DNA from: Bretschneidera sinensis
Lineage: Eukaryota; Streptophyta; Magnoliopsida; Brassicales; Akaniaceae
Length of the DNA stretch: 64,000 nt
Direction of reading: 5' to 3'
NCBI GenBank assembly: GCA_023935145.1
Contig: CM043697.1
Coordinates: 43,606,501-43,670,500 of the forward strand
Both the position numbers and the translations under genes were made by a program. How positions within the stretch are numbered: position 1 is the first letter of the stretch; each line of letters begins with the position of its first letter. The notes below the pieces were generated by a model. The model did no database searches and was not told where the DNA came from. It saw only the letters and a list, made by a program, of their open reading frames with translations. Positions 23,080-34,668 of the stretch are shown here, in pieces.

Positions 23080-25176
23080 CTAGTCTTTTGGGAAGGAATA
23101 CTTAAAGTCCACCACATGTGGCTCAAGTGTTCTTGATGTTGCTCATTTACTATCAGCAGTAGGGTATTTGATTCCCGTACCCAAGTGACTTCTCTCAAGC
23201 AACTCCTCAAAGCATGGTTGCCTTGATTTCTTAATAACTCCCTGTGACTTATCAAAAACATCAACAACATTAACGACGTGGGGATAAATTATAGAATCAT
23301 CGAAGTCAAAATTATTATGAGGGAATTCGACAGGTTTAGAATTATCTTTAATGTGCTCATCCTCCAAATTAAGCTTATTAATCACGAAAGTGTCGAAACA
23401 CTCATCCTCTTCATGTGGCTGCCTTGAGACTCAGAAAACATTTACCTCTAGAGTCTTATTTCCAAATGATAATGTTATTAGGCCATTCCTACAATTAATG
23501 AGGGCATTGGCGGTGGCAAGGAATGGTCTTCCAAGTATCAAAGGAATTTTGGATTCTGTATTCACCATAAAAATAGTATCTAAAACCAAAAAGTCAATAA
23601 GATAATAGAAATTATCAATTTGCAACAAAACATCTTCCACAATACCTCTTGGTTTTCTTACCGATCTATCCACTAATTAAAGTACCACGGAGGTTGGTTT
23701 GATCTCACCTAGACCAAGCTGCAAGTACATGGAGTATGGCATGAGGTTCACACTAGTACCTAAATCTAACAATGCTTGACCACAAGATTTGTTTCCAATT
23801 TGGCAAGCCACCGTTGTACAGCCCGGATCTTTATATTTGGGCGGTACCTTGCTGTCAATTACTGCATTTACTTGCTCCATTAAGAATGTCATCTTCGTCA
23901 CATTGTGCCTCCTCTTGAGTATGCATAGATCTTTGATTACTTTAGCATAGTTGGGAACCTATTTTATGACATGAAGAAGAAGGAGGTTAATTTTAATATG
24001 TTGAAGTTGTTCAAGAATCTCACCTTTTAATGTTGAATCTCTCTCTTTAGGTTTAAGGAGTGCTTGAGGGAAAGGCACCGGTGGAGAATAATCATCATGG
24101 GCCTCTTATTCCTTGGGGGCTTCATTCTTGTTGCTAAAGTTTGATGGTAGAGTGGGGCCATCAATTTTCTTACCGCTGTGAGTTATTATGGCATTAACCT
24201 CTCTAACATTTTGATTTTCAAGATTGGAGGTTTGTGCCATATGTTGTCCCCTTGGATTAGGTTGTGGCTGCGAAGGAAAACGACCTTGTTCTTGAATCGT
24301 CAAGAAACTAGTCAACTTGGTGAGCTGGCTCTTTATCACCTTTTGTTCCTCTTTGATCGTTTGTTGCTCCTCTAACAACCGTTGATTTGTTTTGCCCTGC
24401 TCTTCCACGCTCTTGGCATGTACATGCATAAATTATTTAAACATATCTTCAAAGGTAAAGACTATTGAGGTGTATTAAATGAGATTGTTTCCGATTGCCA
24501 TTGGGTACTAGATTGGGCAGGAGGTTGCATATCGGATCTCCAACTAAAATTAGGGTGATTCTTTCAACCGAGATTGTAGGTGTTAGAGATTTGTAGGTGA
24601 TTCTTTTACTCTCCTTTTGTACAAAGTTTGAGATTTGTCTCTTGAGGTTGTTGGTCTTATGGGTTAGGAAGTGCTTTTGGAAGAAAACTCGGGTTATCTC
24701 ATCCCAACTATCTATAGACCTAGGCCTTAACGAGTACAGCCAAACCTTGGCTTTTTCCTCAAGTGAAAAGGGAAAAACCGAAGTTTGACAGTGTCTACCA
24801 TATTAGCCTTACCTTGAAAGGTTGCTACTACTTCCTCAAATTCCCTGATATTGATATAGAGGCTTTCATTCTCAAATCCATGGAAGGTTGGTAACAATTG
24901 GATCATGCCCGGCTTAAAATCAGGTTGTTGAACATTAGGGGGGAACATGATACAAGATGGTGTGGCCATTCGGCTAGGGCGCAAGTAATCCTTAAGTTTC
25001 CTAGCAACATTCTCATTATGATCATCGACCATGTTGATAAAATCCTCTAAATTCTCACTTGGGTGTGCACTATGGTTTGATCTAGGCGATATTTCACTAA
25101 CGGACGTGGAAAGAGAGGGTAAATCTATTTCAGGTCTTTTAATGAATCTACCTCGCGAATCTCTCAGTCTAAGCAT
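23080..25176 (-). pseudogene. Element A gag-protease polyprotein, decayed
   Basis: Start M-L-R-L-R-D-S-R-G-R-F at 25176, then the gag core (I-Q-L-L-P-T-F-H-G-F-E-N). A deletion near 24590 removes the central part and the zinc knuckle. Then come a Q/E/K-rich coiled segment (24106-24429) and the protease (23677-23901: L-L-D-L-G-T-S-V-N-L-M-P; 23431-23673: I-P-L-I-L-G-R-P-F-L-A-T). D-L-G-A/T-S-x-N-L-M-P is characteristic of Athila/Tat proteases. The tail is open at 23143-23385, and the family's stop aligns at about 23080. Stops and frameshifts separate these pieces. Confidence 0.85.
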
Positions 25177-25304
25177 ACACTAAAAGGATTAGAGGGGAAC
25201 AAATAAAACAGAAAAATAAAAATTAGAAAATCAAAACAAAGAGCAAAGAACGATATTACTGTATTGTCTCAAAGTTGACAATCTTCCTTGTACTTAAGCG
25301 CATC

Positions 25305-25322
25305 TCCCCAGCAACGGCGCCA
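25305..25322 (-). other. Primer binding site of element A
   Basis: On minus it reads TGGCGCCGTTGCTGGGGA, one base from TGGCGCCGTTGCCGGGGA, the PBS typical of Athila/Tat-type elements (I recall it as complementary to tRNA-Asp). Confidence 0.8.
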
Positions 25323-25327
25323 AAATT

Positions 25328-26724
25328 TGATTACGCCCAAAGTATAACGTGGTAGTTGTAGCATAGCTTTGGGGCGTCGAATCCACAGGGAAAAGCAAAC
25401 TACAAGGAAAGATGTAAACTTCAATACGAAACGATAAAATCCAAATAAGTAAATATGAGTTTTAATAATAAAATTGTGTGAAGGAGTTGTGTAAATATAA
25501 TGAAGAATATAAATGGAGAACAACAAGGTTCCGGGAATCCTCCCTAGGTTCGTTGCTTTAATCCAATCTCGATTCAGTTGTTTTTATCTTGATTGCAAGT
25601 TTCACATCCCAAACAAGTAATCGGTGTATATTCATTCAAAGCGCATGTAAACCCTAATGTAATTGCTATGAAGTACTATTTACTTTTGATTCAAGCACAC
25701 ACGACCTATCCTATAGATTTATCAAGAAACGATAATATATCTCAATGACAATATCGCAGTAATGGACAAACCTAAAAGTTAAATCTACCGGACTCAATCA
25801 CATCCAAACAACTTGACATAAGAAGAGCTTGACTAGACTTATATAGAGAAGAAGCATGCAATCACCAGATTAAGAAAATGTAAGATAAGAAGAACACAAA
25901 GTGCAGCTGTCACATGAACCTCAATTCTTCTTGTTTAAGCAAAGAGTAAATCATAAATAATGTTTTAACAATAAATCCAAACTACAGTTGAATCAAGAAT
26001 GGACAATAAGAACAACTACACCTGGGTATTTATCCTTTTTCCTTGCTTGGAGATTAATTGGCCATGGGGCTCATGCTTGAACACCGTAATGTCGAGCTCT
26101 CTCCTCCATTTCCAGCCTTCTTTGATGTCCTTTTCTCAAACCCTAAGTGGTCTATTTATAATACACAAGGTCCAAGGGTTTTTTAGGGTTTAAAATATCA
26201 TTAAAGTCCTAATTAGGTTATAACTCCGAGAAGGGGATCATGTGCGCGCCGCACCTCAGCCTTTCCAAGCCGCGGCGCACACCTTTGATCTTGGCTTTTT
26301 GGAGTCCTGGAGGCCGCGACACCTAGCTTTTCTTGGATTTGTGGAGGCTTCTGGAGGCTGCAGCGCCCCTGGTCTGGGCCTAGGCGCACACTAAAGGTCT
26401 TCTTTGTTCTTTTATGCTCTTTTCTGGAGGCCGAGGCTTGGACTTCTTCAGGCCACAATGCACACACTCAAGACTTGATTTCTCTTCATTTGTCCTTCCA
26501 CAACCATATCTTCACTCCAGTTTGCATCGAAGCTTCGTGCTTAAAGCGATGATAGTTTTTCCATCTCTTTTAACTCAACATACTTGAAAATGCACCGAAA
26601 TAAGTTAATGATCCAAGAATATCACTTTAGAGTTATTAAGGTATAAAAGTGTATTTCAAAGCTCGATCAACCCTAAAATGCTAACAAATAAGTACTATTA
26701 AGATGCATTTTATGACTCTCATCA
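25328..26724 (-). repeat. 5' LTR of element A (right, 1397 bp)
   Basis: Starts TGATTACGCCC (plus reading) and ends CTCTCATCA next to the target duplication. It carries the GC-rich repeat patch at 26240-26462. Confidence 0.9.
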
Positions 26725-28537
26725 CTACCTGAAATCATTGTACAATGAGGGGTGAGCTTCACAAGCTCAGTGAATTAAATTTACTAGAAGTACTCAAACC
26801 GTATAAATAGTCTTTCAATATTTAATCATTTATATCTCATACAACTTGATACTAGCATTCAATTATCACTACACATATCATAAGTCCCATTCTCTATCAA
26901 TCTCTTCTTCTTATTTATTGGTTCACCTTAAGCCCATCAATTATCTCAAAATTACCTCGTAAGGAGGTTCACATCATAAAGTCTACCATTTAGATGGTTC
27001 TTATCACCATAACTGTCTCTCTGTAAGACTCATCCATCTATAAATAAATTCACAATGACACACCAAGCATCAACATTTCAATAATGCAAGCAATAATAAA
27101 AACAGATGCAATGCATGAATTATTATTAGGGAATGTCTTCCCATATATCGACATGTTTTTATTATCTTAGACCGGCCCTCTCTCAGTTCTTTTCTTTCTA
27201 GCTTATCTCAGTTGTCACGGTATTTATTTCCAGCATATACCAGCTATCACGATGTCCCTTTTATTTTCAGCCTGTATCGACTATCACGGTTTTTCAATTA
27301 GACCAGCCATTTCCCGGTTCTTTTCTTTTATTTAATGCATATGCATATGAACAATAATATAAAAAACAAAAACAGGAATTCAAATATTTAAATTGGATAT
27401 CTTGATTTTTTTCAAATTATAAAAAAATTCCACTGAATTCCTGTCATCCCAAATCACATCAAATCATCCATCAAAACTTGTCAAGATCCACTAAATTTCA
27501 TCTCCTCATAATTCGTATCAAAACATCAACCATAGCTCATCAAGAATTTCACTTATCACATTTATTATTAAATCAACTTATTATTCCAAAAATATTATTT
27601 CTCACCTAATAATTTTCTACATGTGCAAAATTCATATCATACTTAGCAATCAAATTTTTATCTACCACTAAAGCATCAGCTAATAATTTATTTAATATTA
27701 TCACTACATATTTGATTTTTATTTAGATTACATAAAGTAAATCCAACTCACCACGTAGAACTTAAAGCTACTCGTGGATCACCTCATTGCCTTTTCCTGT
27801 TCCTCTCAGAAATTTCCACTGGTTGCTGATCGTCAACACTTAACATAATATTTGCATTAAATTTCTAATTATTTCTTCAATTCTTCAAAAATCACACCTT
27901 TTGAAAATTCTCACTTTGTATTCTGGGAAATTTCATATACGTTAAAAATTCAAAAATAAACACTGTGTTATTACCTTCTGTTTTTCTGATAGCTTCTCGT
28001 TACTCTCTATAAAATTCTCCCATAAACCCCTTCAAAATTTTGCTCTTTCGACATTTCTTTCGATCCCCAAGTGTTTTGAGAAATAGAGTAGTTTGAAGGA
28101 AACTAAACGAAATTCGGTAAGTATAACTTATGTTTACATATTATACATATATATGAAAACTTGTTGAAAAAAACAACAGCCCCAACTTTTGGCACCATCA
28201 ACACCTAAATCTCACATTTCTCCACGTTTTGGCCACTTGCAATATACGAAAAGGCCTTCAGTTTCATTTGGCAGCAGGTTTAATTTTTTTCTTTTTTTTT
28301 ATTTTTTTAGAAAAACTATTTTTTCTTTTTCTTTTTCCTTTATACTGTTCACGTTTTTTTTTTCATTTTCTCTGTAACTATGCCTCCACGCATCTAGATT
28401 ATTAATATTATTATTATTTATTTATTTTAATTTTTTATTCAAATAATAATAAATCTTTCACCTATATTTTATTTTAATTTCATATCATATTTATTAAATT
28501 ACTTCTTTACCCTTAATTTACGATTACAGGTCTTACA
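26725..28537 (-). repeat. 5' LTR of Tekay-1, distal part
   Basis: Resumes CTACCTGAAATCATTGTAC, colinear with 13769-15571 of the other LTR, and ends ACAGGTCTTACA. With 20030-20350 the reconstructed LTR is about 2.13 kb. Confidence 0.9.
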
Positions 28538-28542
28538 ATATA

Positions 28543-28836
28543 TTAGCAGACAAGTTGTAAGGCATTAGTGATATGAGGGGATATATGTGCAGAAAAATTA
28601 TAAGATGAAAGAGTGCCTTTACATAGGAGAAAAGTAATATGATCCGAGAAAGGAAAACAATGAGGATGTGATTTATCAATTATAGGTGTTATGTTGTAAA
28701 GGACTCCCAAAGTTCTTAGTGTTCGTTTCGTAAACCGAGCTAAAAGTAGGATAAGATAAAAAGTTGGATAAAATGAGCTGATTTTATTCAATTTTTCATT
28801 TGATACAAACAAAAAGAATAAAACTGATCATATAGC
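28543..28836. other. Host spacer between Tekay-1 and the CACTA element
   Basis: About 300 bp, bounded by the right ATATA duplication of Tekay-1 and the left ACT duplication of the CACTA element. No coding signature. The part from about 28725 (AGTGTTCGTTTCGTAAACC) resembles a MITE terminus, but I could not find its partner end. Confidence 0.5.
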
Positions 28837-28839
28837 ACT

Positions 28840-28860
28840 CACTAAAAGAAAAATCAGTAT
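28840..28860. repeat. Left CACTA terminal inverted repeat
   Basis: The first 14 bases are identical to the right terminus in inverted orientation, followed by a further near match. Confidence 0.9.
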
Positions 28861-28913
28861 CATCGATGGAAAGATGCCATTGGTTATACCCTACTATGAT
28901 GCCTCGAGATGGG

Positions 28914-29040
28914 GGTCAAGTCTTGGTATCCCACATCGGCTAGAGAGGATGTTGCTGGGCTATTTATAAGTGATAGCCACCTCAACTTGCATAACACATT
29001 TTAAAGCCGTGAGGCACGGGCTGCCAAAGCGGATAATATT
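28914..29040. repeat. LTR-like fragment beside Tekay-3
   Basis: Contains TATCCCACATCGGCTAGAG, GGGCTATTTATAAGTG and AAGCCGTGAGGCACGGGCTG...AAAGCGGATAATATT. These are common in plant LTRs as a TATA region and transcript start. It has no defined ends and is fused directly to the Tekay-3 RNase H. Probably a leftover of another LTR element. Confidence 0.45.
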
Positions 29041-30830
29041 ATATAAGTGGGAGAGTTATAGCTTATGCATCTAGGCAATTGAAGAACCATGAGAGGAATT
29101 ACCTGACCCATGATTTAGAATTGGTTTTTACTGATCATAAAGGCTTAATGCATTTATCAACCCAGAAAGAGTTGAATTTAAGGCAGAGGAGGTGGATGGA
29201 GTTGATTAGTGATTATGATTGTACCATTCATTATCATCTAGGAAAGGCTAATATAGTAGCTGATGCATTAAGTAGACTGATGCATTGAGTGGAAAGGCGA
29301 TGCATTGAGTAGAAAGGCTATAAGGAGATTAGCTGCCATTGGGAGTCATAAAACTAGCTTGATGACAAAATTAAGAAGAATGAGGATGCAGTTGAGTGTT
29401 AATGATAGAAGGGATAGAGAAGATTTGACGGGAAGTGTTGAGTGGTAACCCAACTGAGTTTAGAATCAGAGGAGATGGTATGGTGGTATTGAGGCATCGA
29501 GTTTGTGTTCCCAATGATGTGGAGATGAGAAAGGAGATACTAAGGGAGGCTCATGATTCTGTATATTCCATGCATCTAGGAAATAATAAGATGTACAGAG
29601 GATTGAGACAAAATTATTGGTGGTCAGGGATGAAGAAGGATGTTGCGGAATATGTTTTTGGTTGTTTGACTTGTCAACACGTGAAGTCTAAGAATAGACA
29701 TCCAGCAGGTTTATTACAACCTCTTCCAGTACCTGAATGGCCATAGAAAAATGTGAGTATGGATTTTGTCTCTGGTTTTCCTTATACCTAGAGGGGTCAT
29801 GACGTTGTGTGGGTTATAATAGATAGATTTTCTAAGTCTTCACATTTTCTTCCTATTAAAACTACTTGGAGTCCTGAAAAGTTGGCTGAATTGTAGGTAG
29901 CGGAGATTATAAGATTACATGGAGTACCCTTGAGTATAGTATCAGATAGAGATTCTAGATTTACCTCTAGATTTTGGAGAGGTTTTCAAGAAGCTATGGG
30001 TATGCAATTACAGTTTAGTACAACTTTTCATCCACAAACAGATGGGTAGACGGAGAAAATCATCAGAATACTAGAAGATATAGTGAGGGCAAGTGTGTTG
30101 AGTTTCTTAGTGAGCTAGGATGCTTATTTACCTTTGATCGAGTTTGCGTATCATAATCATAATCAAACTAGTATTAGGATGGCACCATTTAAAGCTCTAT
30201 ATGGTAGGAGGTGTAGAACTCCAGTGTGCTAGAAAAAAGTTGGAGAGAGAAAGATATTTGGCCCAGAAATGATAGATCTGACTACTGAGAGGATCAAACT
30301 GGTTAGAGAGAACCTTAGAGCAGCATAGAACAGACATAAAGGATATGTTGATAATAGAAGACGATCTCTCGAGTTTCAAGTTGGTGATTGGGTATTTTTG
30401 AAGATATCTCCGTGGAAAGGCGTGTTGAGGTTTAAAAAGAAGGAAAAGTTGAGCCTGAGACTTATGGGGCCATATGAGATGATTGAGAGAGTTGGACCAG
30501 TAGTATATAGGTTGGATTTGCCTCCAGAGTTAAAGCAATTACATAATGTGTTTCATGTCTCACTTTTGAGAAAGTACTTACACGATGAATCCCATAGTAT
30601 CTCGAATCAAGCGATAGAACTTCAGGAAGATTTGAATTTTATGCAAGTATCGGTCTGAATTCTAGACAGAAAGGAACAAGTCTTGCACAATAAAGTCATT
30701 CCCTTGATTCAAGTATTATGGCGGAACAAAGATGTCAAAGAAGTCACTTGGGAAGAATGAGGAAAGAATACTCCCAAATCTTTCATGAATTAGGTAAGAA
30801 AATTTCGGGGATGAAATTTTTGTAAGGTGG
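29041..30830 (+). pseudogene. Tekay-3 RNase H and integrase
   Basis: RNase H C-terminal half in ORF 29079-29288 ([10 protein letters not shown] ... T-D-H-K-G-L ... N-I-V-A-D-A-L-S-R), with an in-frame gap of roughly 20 codons between L-E-L-V-F and T-D-H-K. The integrase zinc finger (H-D...H-L-G...C-L-T-C) is in ORF 29435-29746. The catalytic core follows (M-D-F-V-S-G, S-D-R-D-S-R-F, D-G-x-T-E) to about 30200, then the C-terminal domain in ORF 30398-30658 (G-P-Y-E-M-I-E-R-V, N-V-F-H-V-S-L-L-R-K-Y). It is the best-preserved Tekay integrase in the window. At least seven TAG stops interrupt it; most stand where the family has Trp (TGG) or Gln (CAG). Gag, protease and RT are absent. Confidence 0.88.
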
Positions 30831-30837
30831 GTAGAAT

Positions 30838-31062
30838 TGTAATACTCGTATTCGTAAAGAAAGGGTAAATAACTAATTTGATAAATATAACATGGATTTA
30901 AAATAATATATATGCGAAAAATTTAATTTTTATAAAACATATCTTTAAAAAAAAATTTGTGCAACACCTGGAAGTTCCAGTGTTGCAACACTTTATGCTT
31001 TTGCTGCATGTTATGCAGCGGTGACAATTGAAACGGTGAAGCGGTGCGGTGCTACGAAAATG

Positions 31063-31112
<50 letters not shown>

Positions 31113-32770
31113 AATTGTTTTATTAGTTTACCAAATCCTGTTTGGTTTTCTTCAAACTCAAATCTAAACTACTCTATTTCTTTAAACACATGGGAACTGA
31201 AAAAAAAAAAAGTTGAAACAGCAAAATTTTGAAGGGGTTTATGGGAGAATTTCATAAAGAATCATGAGAAGCTCTAACAAAAACATAAGTTAATAACATG
31301 AAGTTTATTTTTGAAATTTAGCATACATGAAATTCCTAGAATTCAAAGTGGGAATTTTCAAAGGGTGTGAATTTTGGAAGAATTGAAGAATAAATTAGAA
31401 TTTAATATGAATATTATGTCAGGTATTGATGATCAGCAGCCAGGGAAAATTGCTGAGAAGAGCAAGAAGGGCTAGGAGGTAATCCACGGGTAGCTTTAAG
31501 TGCTACGTGGTGAGTTAGACTTACTTTAAGTAATCAAGATAAATTTGAATTATATAGTGACAATATTTGAATAACATATTAACCTATGATTTGATAATAA
31601 ACAAAAGTTGTTGATGGGTATGACAGGTATAATTGATATGTGGAAAGTTATTATTTAAGAAGTAACATTATTGGAATAATGAGTCAATTAAATAATGAAG
31701 GGGATAAATGAAATTTTTGATAAGTTATGGTTGATAAATTGATGTGATATATGAGGAAAAGAAATTAGCGAAATTGATCAAATTGTAAATTGAGAAAAGG
31801 CAGGATAGCTAAATTTAATGTCTAAATACATGTTTGTTGTTATATTACTGTTCATATGCATATTTCATATCATTGTTCATATGCATATGCATGAAATAAA
31901 AGAACCGGGAGGGTCTAAATGAAAACGTGACAGCCGGTATATATTGGAAATAAAAAAACTAGGAAGTGGTCGGTCTAAATGAAACAAATAAACTAGGGAG
32001 GGGCCGGTCTAAGATAAAAACATGTCGATATGTGGGAAGACATTCCCTAATAATAATTTATGCATGGTACCTGCTTTAAGTATTGATTGCATTACTGAAA
32101 TGCTAAAGTGTTGTTTGTTATTTTAAATTTATAGATCAATAAGTCTCACAGAGAGACAATTATGGTGAGAAAGAAACATAGAAGTATGATATGATAAGAA
32201 CTATCTAAATGGTAGACTATATGCTGTGAACCTCATAATAAGATAATTATGAGATAATTGGAGGTCTTAAGGTGAACATATATATAAGAGGAAGAGATTG
32301 ATAGAGAATGAGACTTATGATATGTGTAGTGATAATAGAATGCTATTATCAAGTATATGGGATATAAATGATTAAATATTAAAAGACTATTTATACAAAT
32401 TGAATACTTCCAGTAAATTTAATTCACTGAGCTTGTAAAGCCTATCTCTCAATGTTAAATGATTTTAGGCAGTAGGCAGGACAAATAATTGGTGAGCTGA
32501 GATTCAGACGGATTTATTATCTGTAAGCCACATGGTCCACATCCTCAGACTAATGAGAAAAAAAAATATATTTGTAAATAGTAATGCATATTATGTTGTA
32601 CACAATATTTAAGTTGAGATCTGAATGATGTATCTCCCATGTTATGGGTTGAGGATTGATATAAATTTGCAATTCAGAAATTTTTGTTGTTGCATATATG
32701 TATCATGCTGGGATTTTCAAAATGTGATGACACCGTCTTGGGAATGGCCAACCTGGGATGGATTGTTACA
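30838..32770 (+). repeat. 3' LTR of Tekay-3
   Basis: TGTAATACTCG...GGATTGTTACA, 1933 bp, preceded by the purine-rich AAGGTGGGTAGAAT. Similar to the other Tekay LTRs but shorter. It contains an (AT)n run and leads directly into CACTA subterminal repeats at 32771. Confidence 0.9.
31065..31110. repeat. (AT)n microsatellite inside the Tekay-3 LTR
   Basis: About 46 bp of uninterrupted AT dinucleotides. A short plus-strand ORF over it (31044-31232) is an artefact of the repeat. Confidence 0.95.
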
Positions 32771-33160
32771 CCTACCTATCGATACTTATCTCCGATAGAC
32801 ACCTGTCAGTGATAATCTGTCGGGTATAACTCCTCAGTGATACAACTTGTCTCCAACAATCACTTTAATATCCGTCGGAAACACTAGTATCACCGATGGG
32901 TATTAGCAACGGATAGGCCGTCGATGATGTCTTTTCCCAAAAATTAAATTTTGGTCATTTTTAATAAATAATAATAATAAATAACTTATTACCAACCGAT
33001 TATTCCATTGGTGATACTACTATGGAAAATATGAATTTTAGTTTTTTAATTAAAAATAAATTATCAGCGACGGATTATTCCGACGGTGATAGTAGTTTTC
33101 TAGAAAAAATCAAGATGTTTCACCAACGGTTTATTCCAATAATGATAATAATTCTATAAT
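32771..33160. repeat. Left subterminal region of the CACTA element
   Basis: Repeated short motifs such as TCCGATAGACACC, CACCGATGGG, GACGGATTATTCCGACGGTGATA and CAACGG...TTCCAATAATGATAA. Several form hairpins like those at the right end. This is the continuation of 28840-28894 after the Tekay-3 insertion. Confidence 0.75.
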
Positions 33161-33321
33161 GCCTTATACAGTGTCTGATCATGTAAAATTGATGTAGGTG
33201 ACTTGTTCTTTAGATAACATGTCATAGCTACAGCCTTTGCCCAGAACTCCGGCTCCAAGCCTGCACAACTCAACATACTCCACAATTCCTCCATGAGTGA
33301 CTGATTGAGTTTCTCGGCCAC
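33161..33321 (-). pseudogene. copia-T integrase, downstream part
   Basis: Minus-strand translation gives E-K-L-N-Q-S-L-M-E-E-L-W-S-M-L and ...S-I-L-H-D-Q-T-L-Y-K, the integrase C-terminal core of a Tork/Tnt1-type copia element. It directly continues the reading broken at 40484 by element B. The element stops at about 33160 against CACTA sequence, so RT, RNase H and the 3' LTR are gone. Confidence 0.85.
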
Positions 33322-34668
33322 TGATTACGCTCAAACTAATACGCAGTTATTGTGTATAGTTGAGGTGTCAATCCCACGAGGAAAAGCGAACTACAAGAGA
33401 AGGTGTAAACTTTAATACGAAACGATAAAATTTATATGAAAGAATCTGAGTTTTGATAATGAAATAATGTGAGATAATTATGTAAATATAATGAAGAATA
33501 TAATAAAGAAACAACAAGGTTTCGGGAATCCCTCCTAAGTTCGTTGCCTTATTCCATATCTCGATTCAATTGTTTTTATCTCGATTACTAGTTTCACATC
33601 CCAAACAAGCAATCGGTAAATATTCAATCACAGCACATTAACATTATGATGTAATTGCTACGAATCACTCATTGATTTCGATTCAAGCACACATGACCTA
33701 TCTTATAGATTTATCAAGAAACGACAATATATTTCAATAACAATATCGCAGTAATTGACAAACCTAAAAAATAAATCTACCGAAATCAATCACATCCAAA
33801 CAACTTGACATAAGAAGAGCTTAACTAGACTTATATGGAGGAGAATGGTGCAATCACCGGATTAAGAAAATCTAAGAGAAGAAGAATATAAATTTCAGCT
33901 GTCACATAAACCTATATTCTTTTTGTTTAATCAGAGAGTAAATCATAACAATGTTTAACAATAAATCCTTACAACTGAACCAAGAATAAAAATAAGAACA
34001 ACTGCACCTAGGGATTCATCCCTTTGCCTTGCTTGGAGATTAGTTGGCCATGGGGCTCATCCTTGAACACCGTAATGGAGAAGAATGTCGAGCTCTCTCT
34101 TCAGTTTCCAGCCTCCAAAACCTCTCCTTTATCAAACCCTAAGTGATCTATTTATAATACAAAAGTTCAAGGGTATTTTCGGGTCTAAACTATCATTAAA
34201 ACCTTAATTAGGAAACAGGGCATCGCACTTACGCCGCGGCGCACACTAATCCAAGCCGTGGCTCAACCATAATTCTGGCTTTTGTGGAGGTTCTGTAGGC
34301 CGCGGCTTGGACTGTCTAGGCCGCAACACACACTAGCAGGCGCGGCTCAGGCTTCTTTCTCAAATTGTCATGGTTCTGGAGGCCGCGGCCCAGCTAGTCC
34401 AGGCCGCGGTGCACAGCCTTGGTTCTCTTCGTTTTCTTCTTCCACGATCATGCCTTCACCCCAGTATACATTGAATCATCGTACTTTAAGTAATGATAGC
34501 TTTTCCATCTCTTTTGAACCCAAAACACGTGAAAATGCACCGAAATAGATCAATGATCCAAGAATGAAACTTTAGAATTGTTAAGGTATAAATGTGTAAT
34601 GCAACTCTAGATCAACCCTAAAATGATAACAAATAGTACTATTAAGATGCATTTCATGACTCTCATCA
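33322..34668 (-). repeat. 3' LTR of element B (left)
   Basis: 1347 bp. The GC-rich patch at about 34229-34425 repeats AGGCCGCGGC-type units within otherwise AT-rich DNA. It differs from its partner mainly by scattered substitutions. Confidence 0.93.

Larger units (their letters stand above)
20351..26724 (-). mobile_element. Athila/Tat-type gag-protease element A, nested in the Tekay-1 LTR
   Basis: 6374 bp, ends TGATTACGCCC...CTCTCATCA. Flanks CTACT (20346-20350) and CTACC (26725-26729) are a 5-bp target duplication with one substitution; the uninterrupted LTR at 13766 reads GCTACCTGAAATC. The LTRs are unequal (1040 and 1397 bp). On minus the order is PBS, gag, protease, then about 1.7 kb of non-coding sequence. 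There is no RT, RNase H or integrase. Compared with element B it has also lost about 0.5 kb of gag, including the zinc knuckle. Confidence 0.9.
13490..28537 (-). mobile_element. Tekay-1, Tekay/Del-type Ty3/gypsy element with nested insertion
   Basis: Minus-strand element bounded by LTRs of about 2.1 kb (TGTAACG...TTACA as read on plus) and a perfect 5-bp target duplication ATATA. Removing the nested element (20351-26724 plus one 5-bp duplication) leaves 8669 bp, nearly the same as Tekay-2 (8663 bp). Minus-strand domain order is gag, protease, RT, RNase H, integrase, as in Ty3/gypsy. Just inside the 3' LTR is the typical end-of-pol/PPT sequence (AATTTCGAGGATGAAATTTT then AAGGTGGGTAGATT on minus). 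The coding region is heavily decayed and shares deletions with Tekay-2. Confidence 0.92.

Noticed and set aside
34282..34548. 88-codon GC-rich plus ORF, and its counterpart at 40114-40314
   Set aside because: Both are in the same GC-rich patch of the element B LTRs and are not colinear in reading frame.
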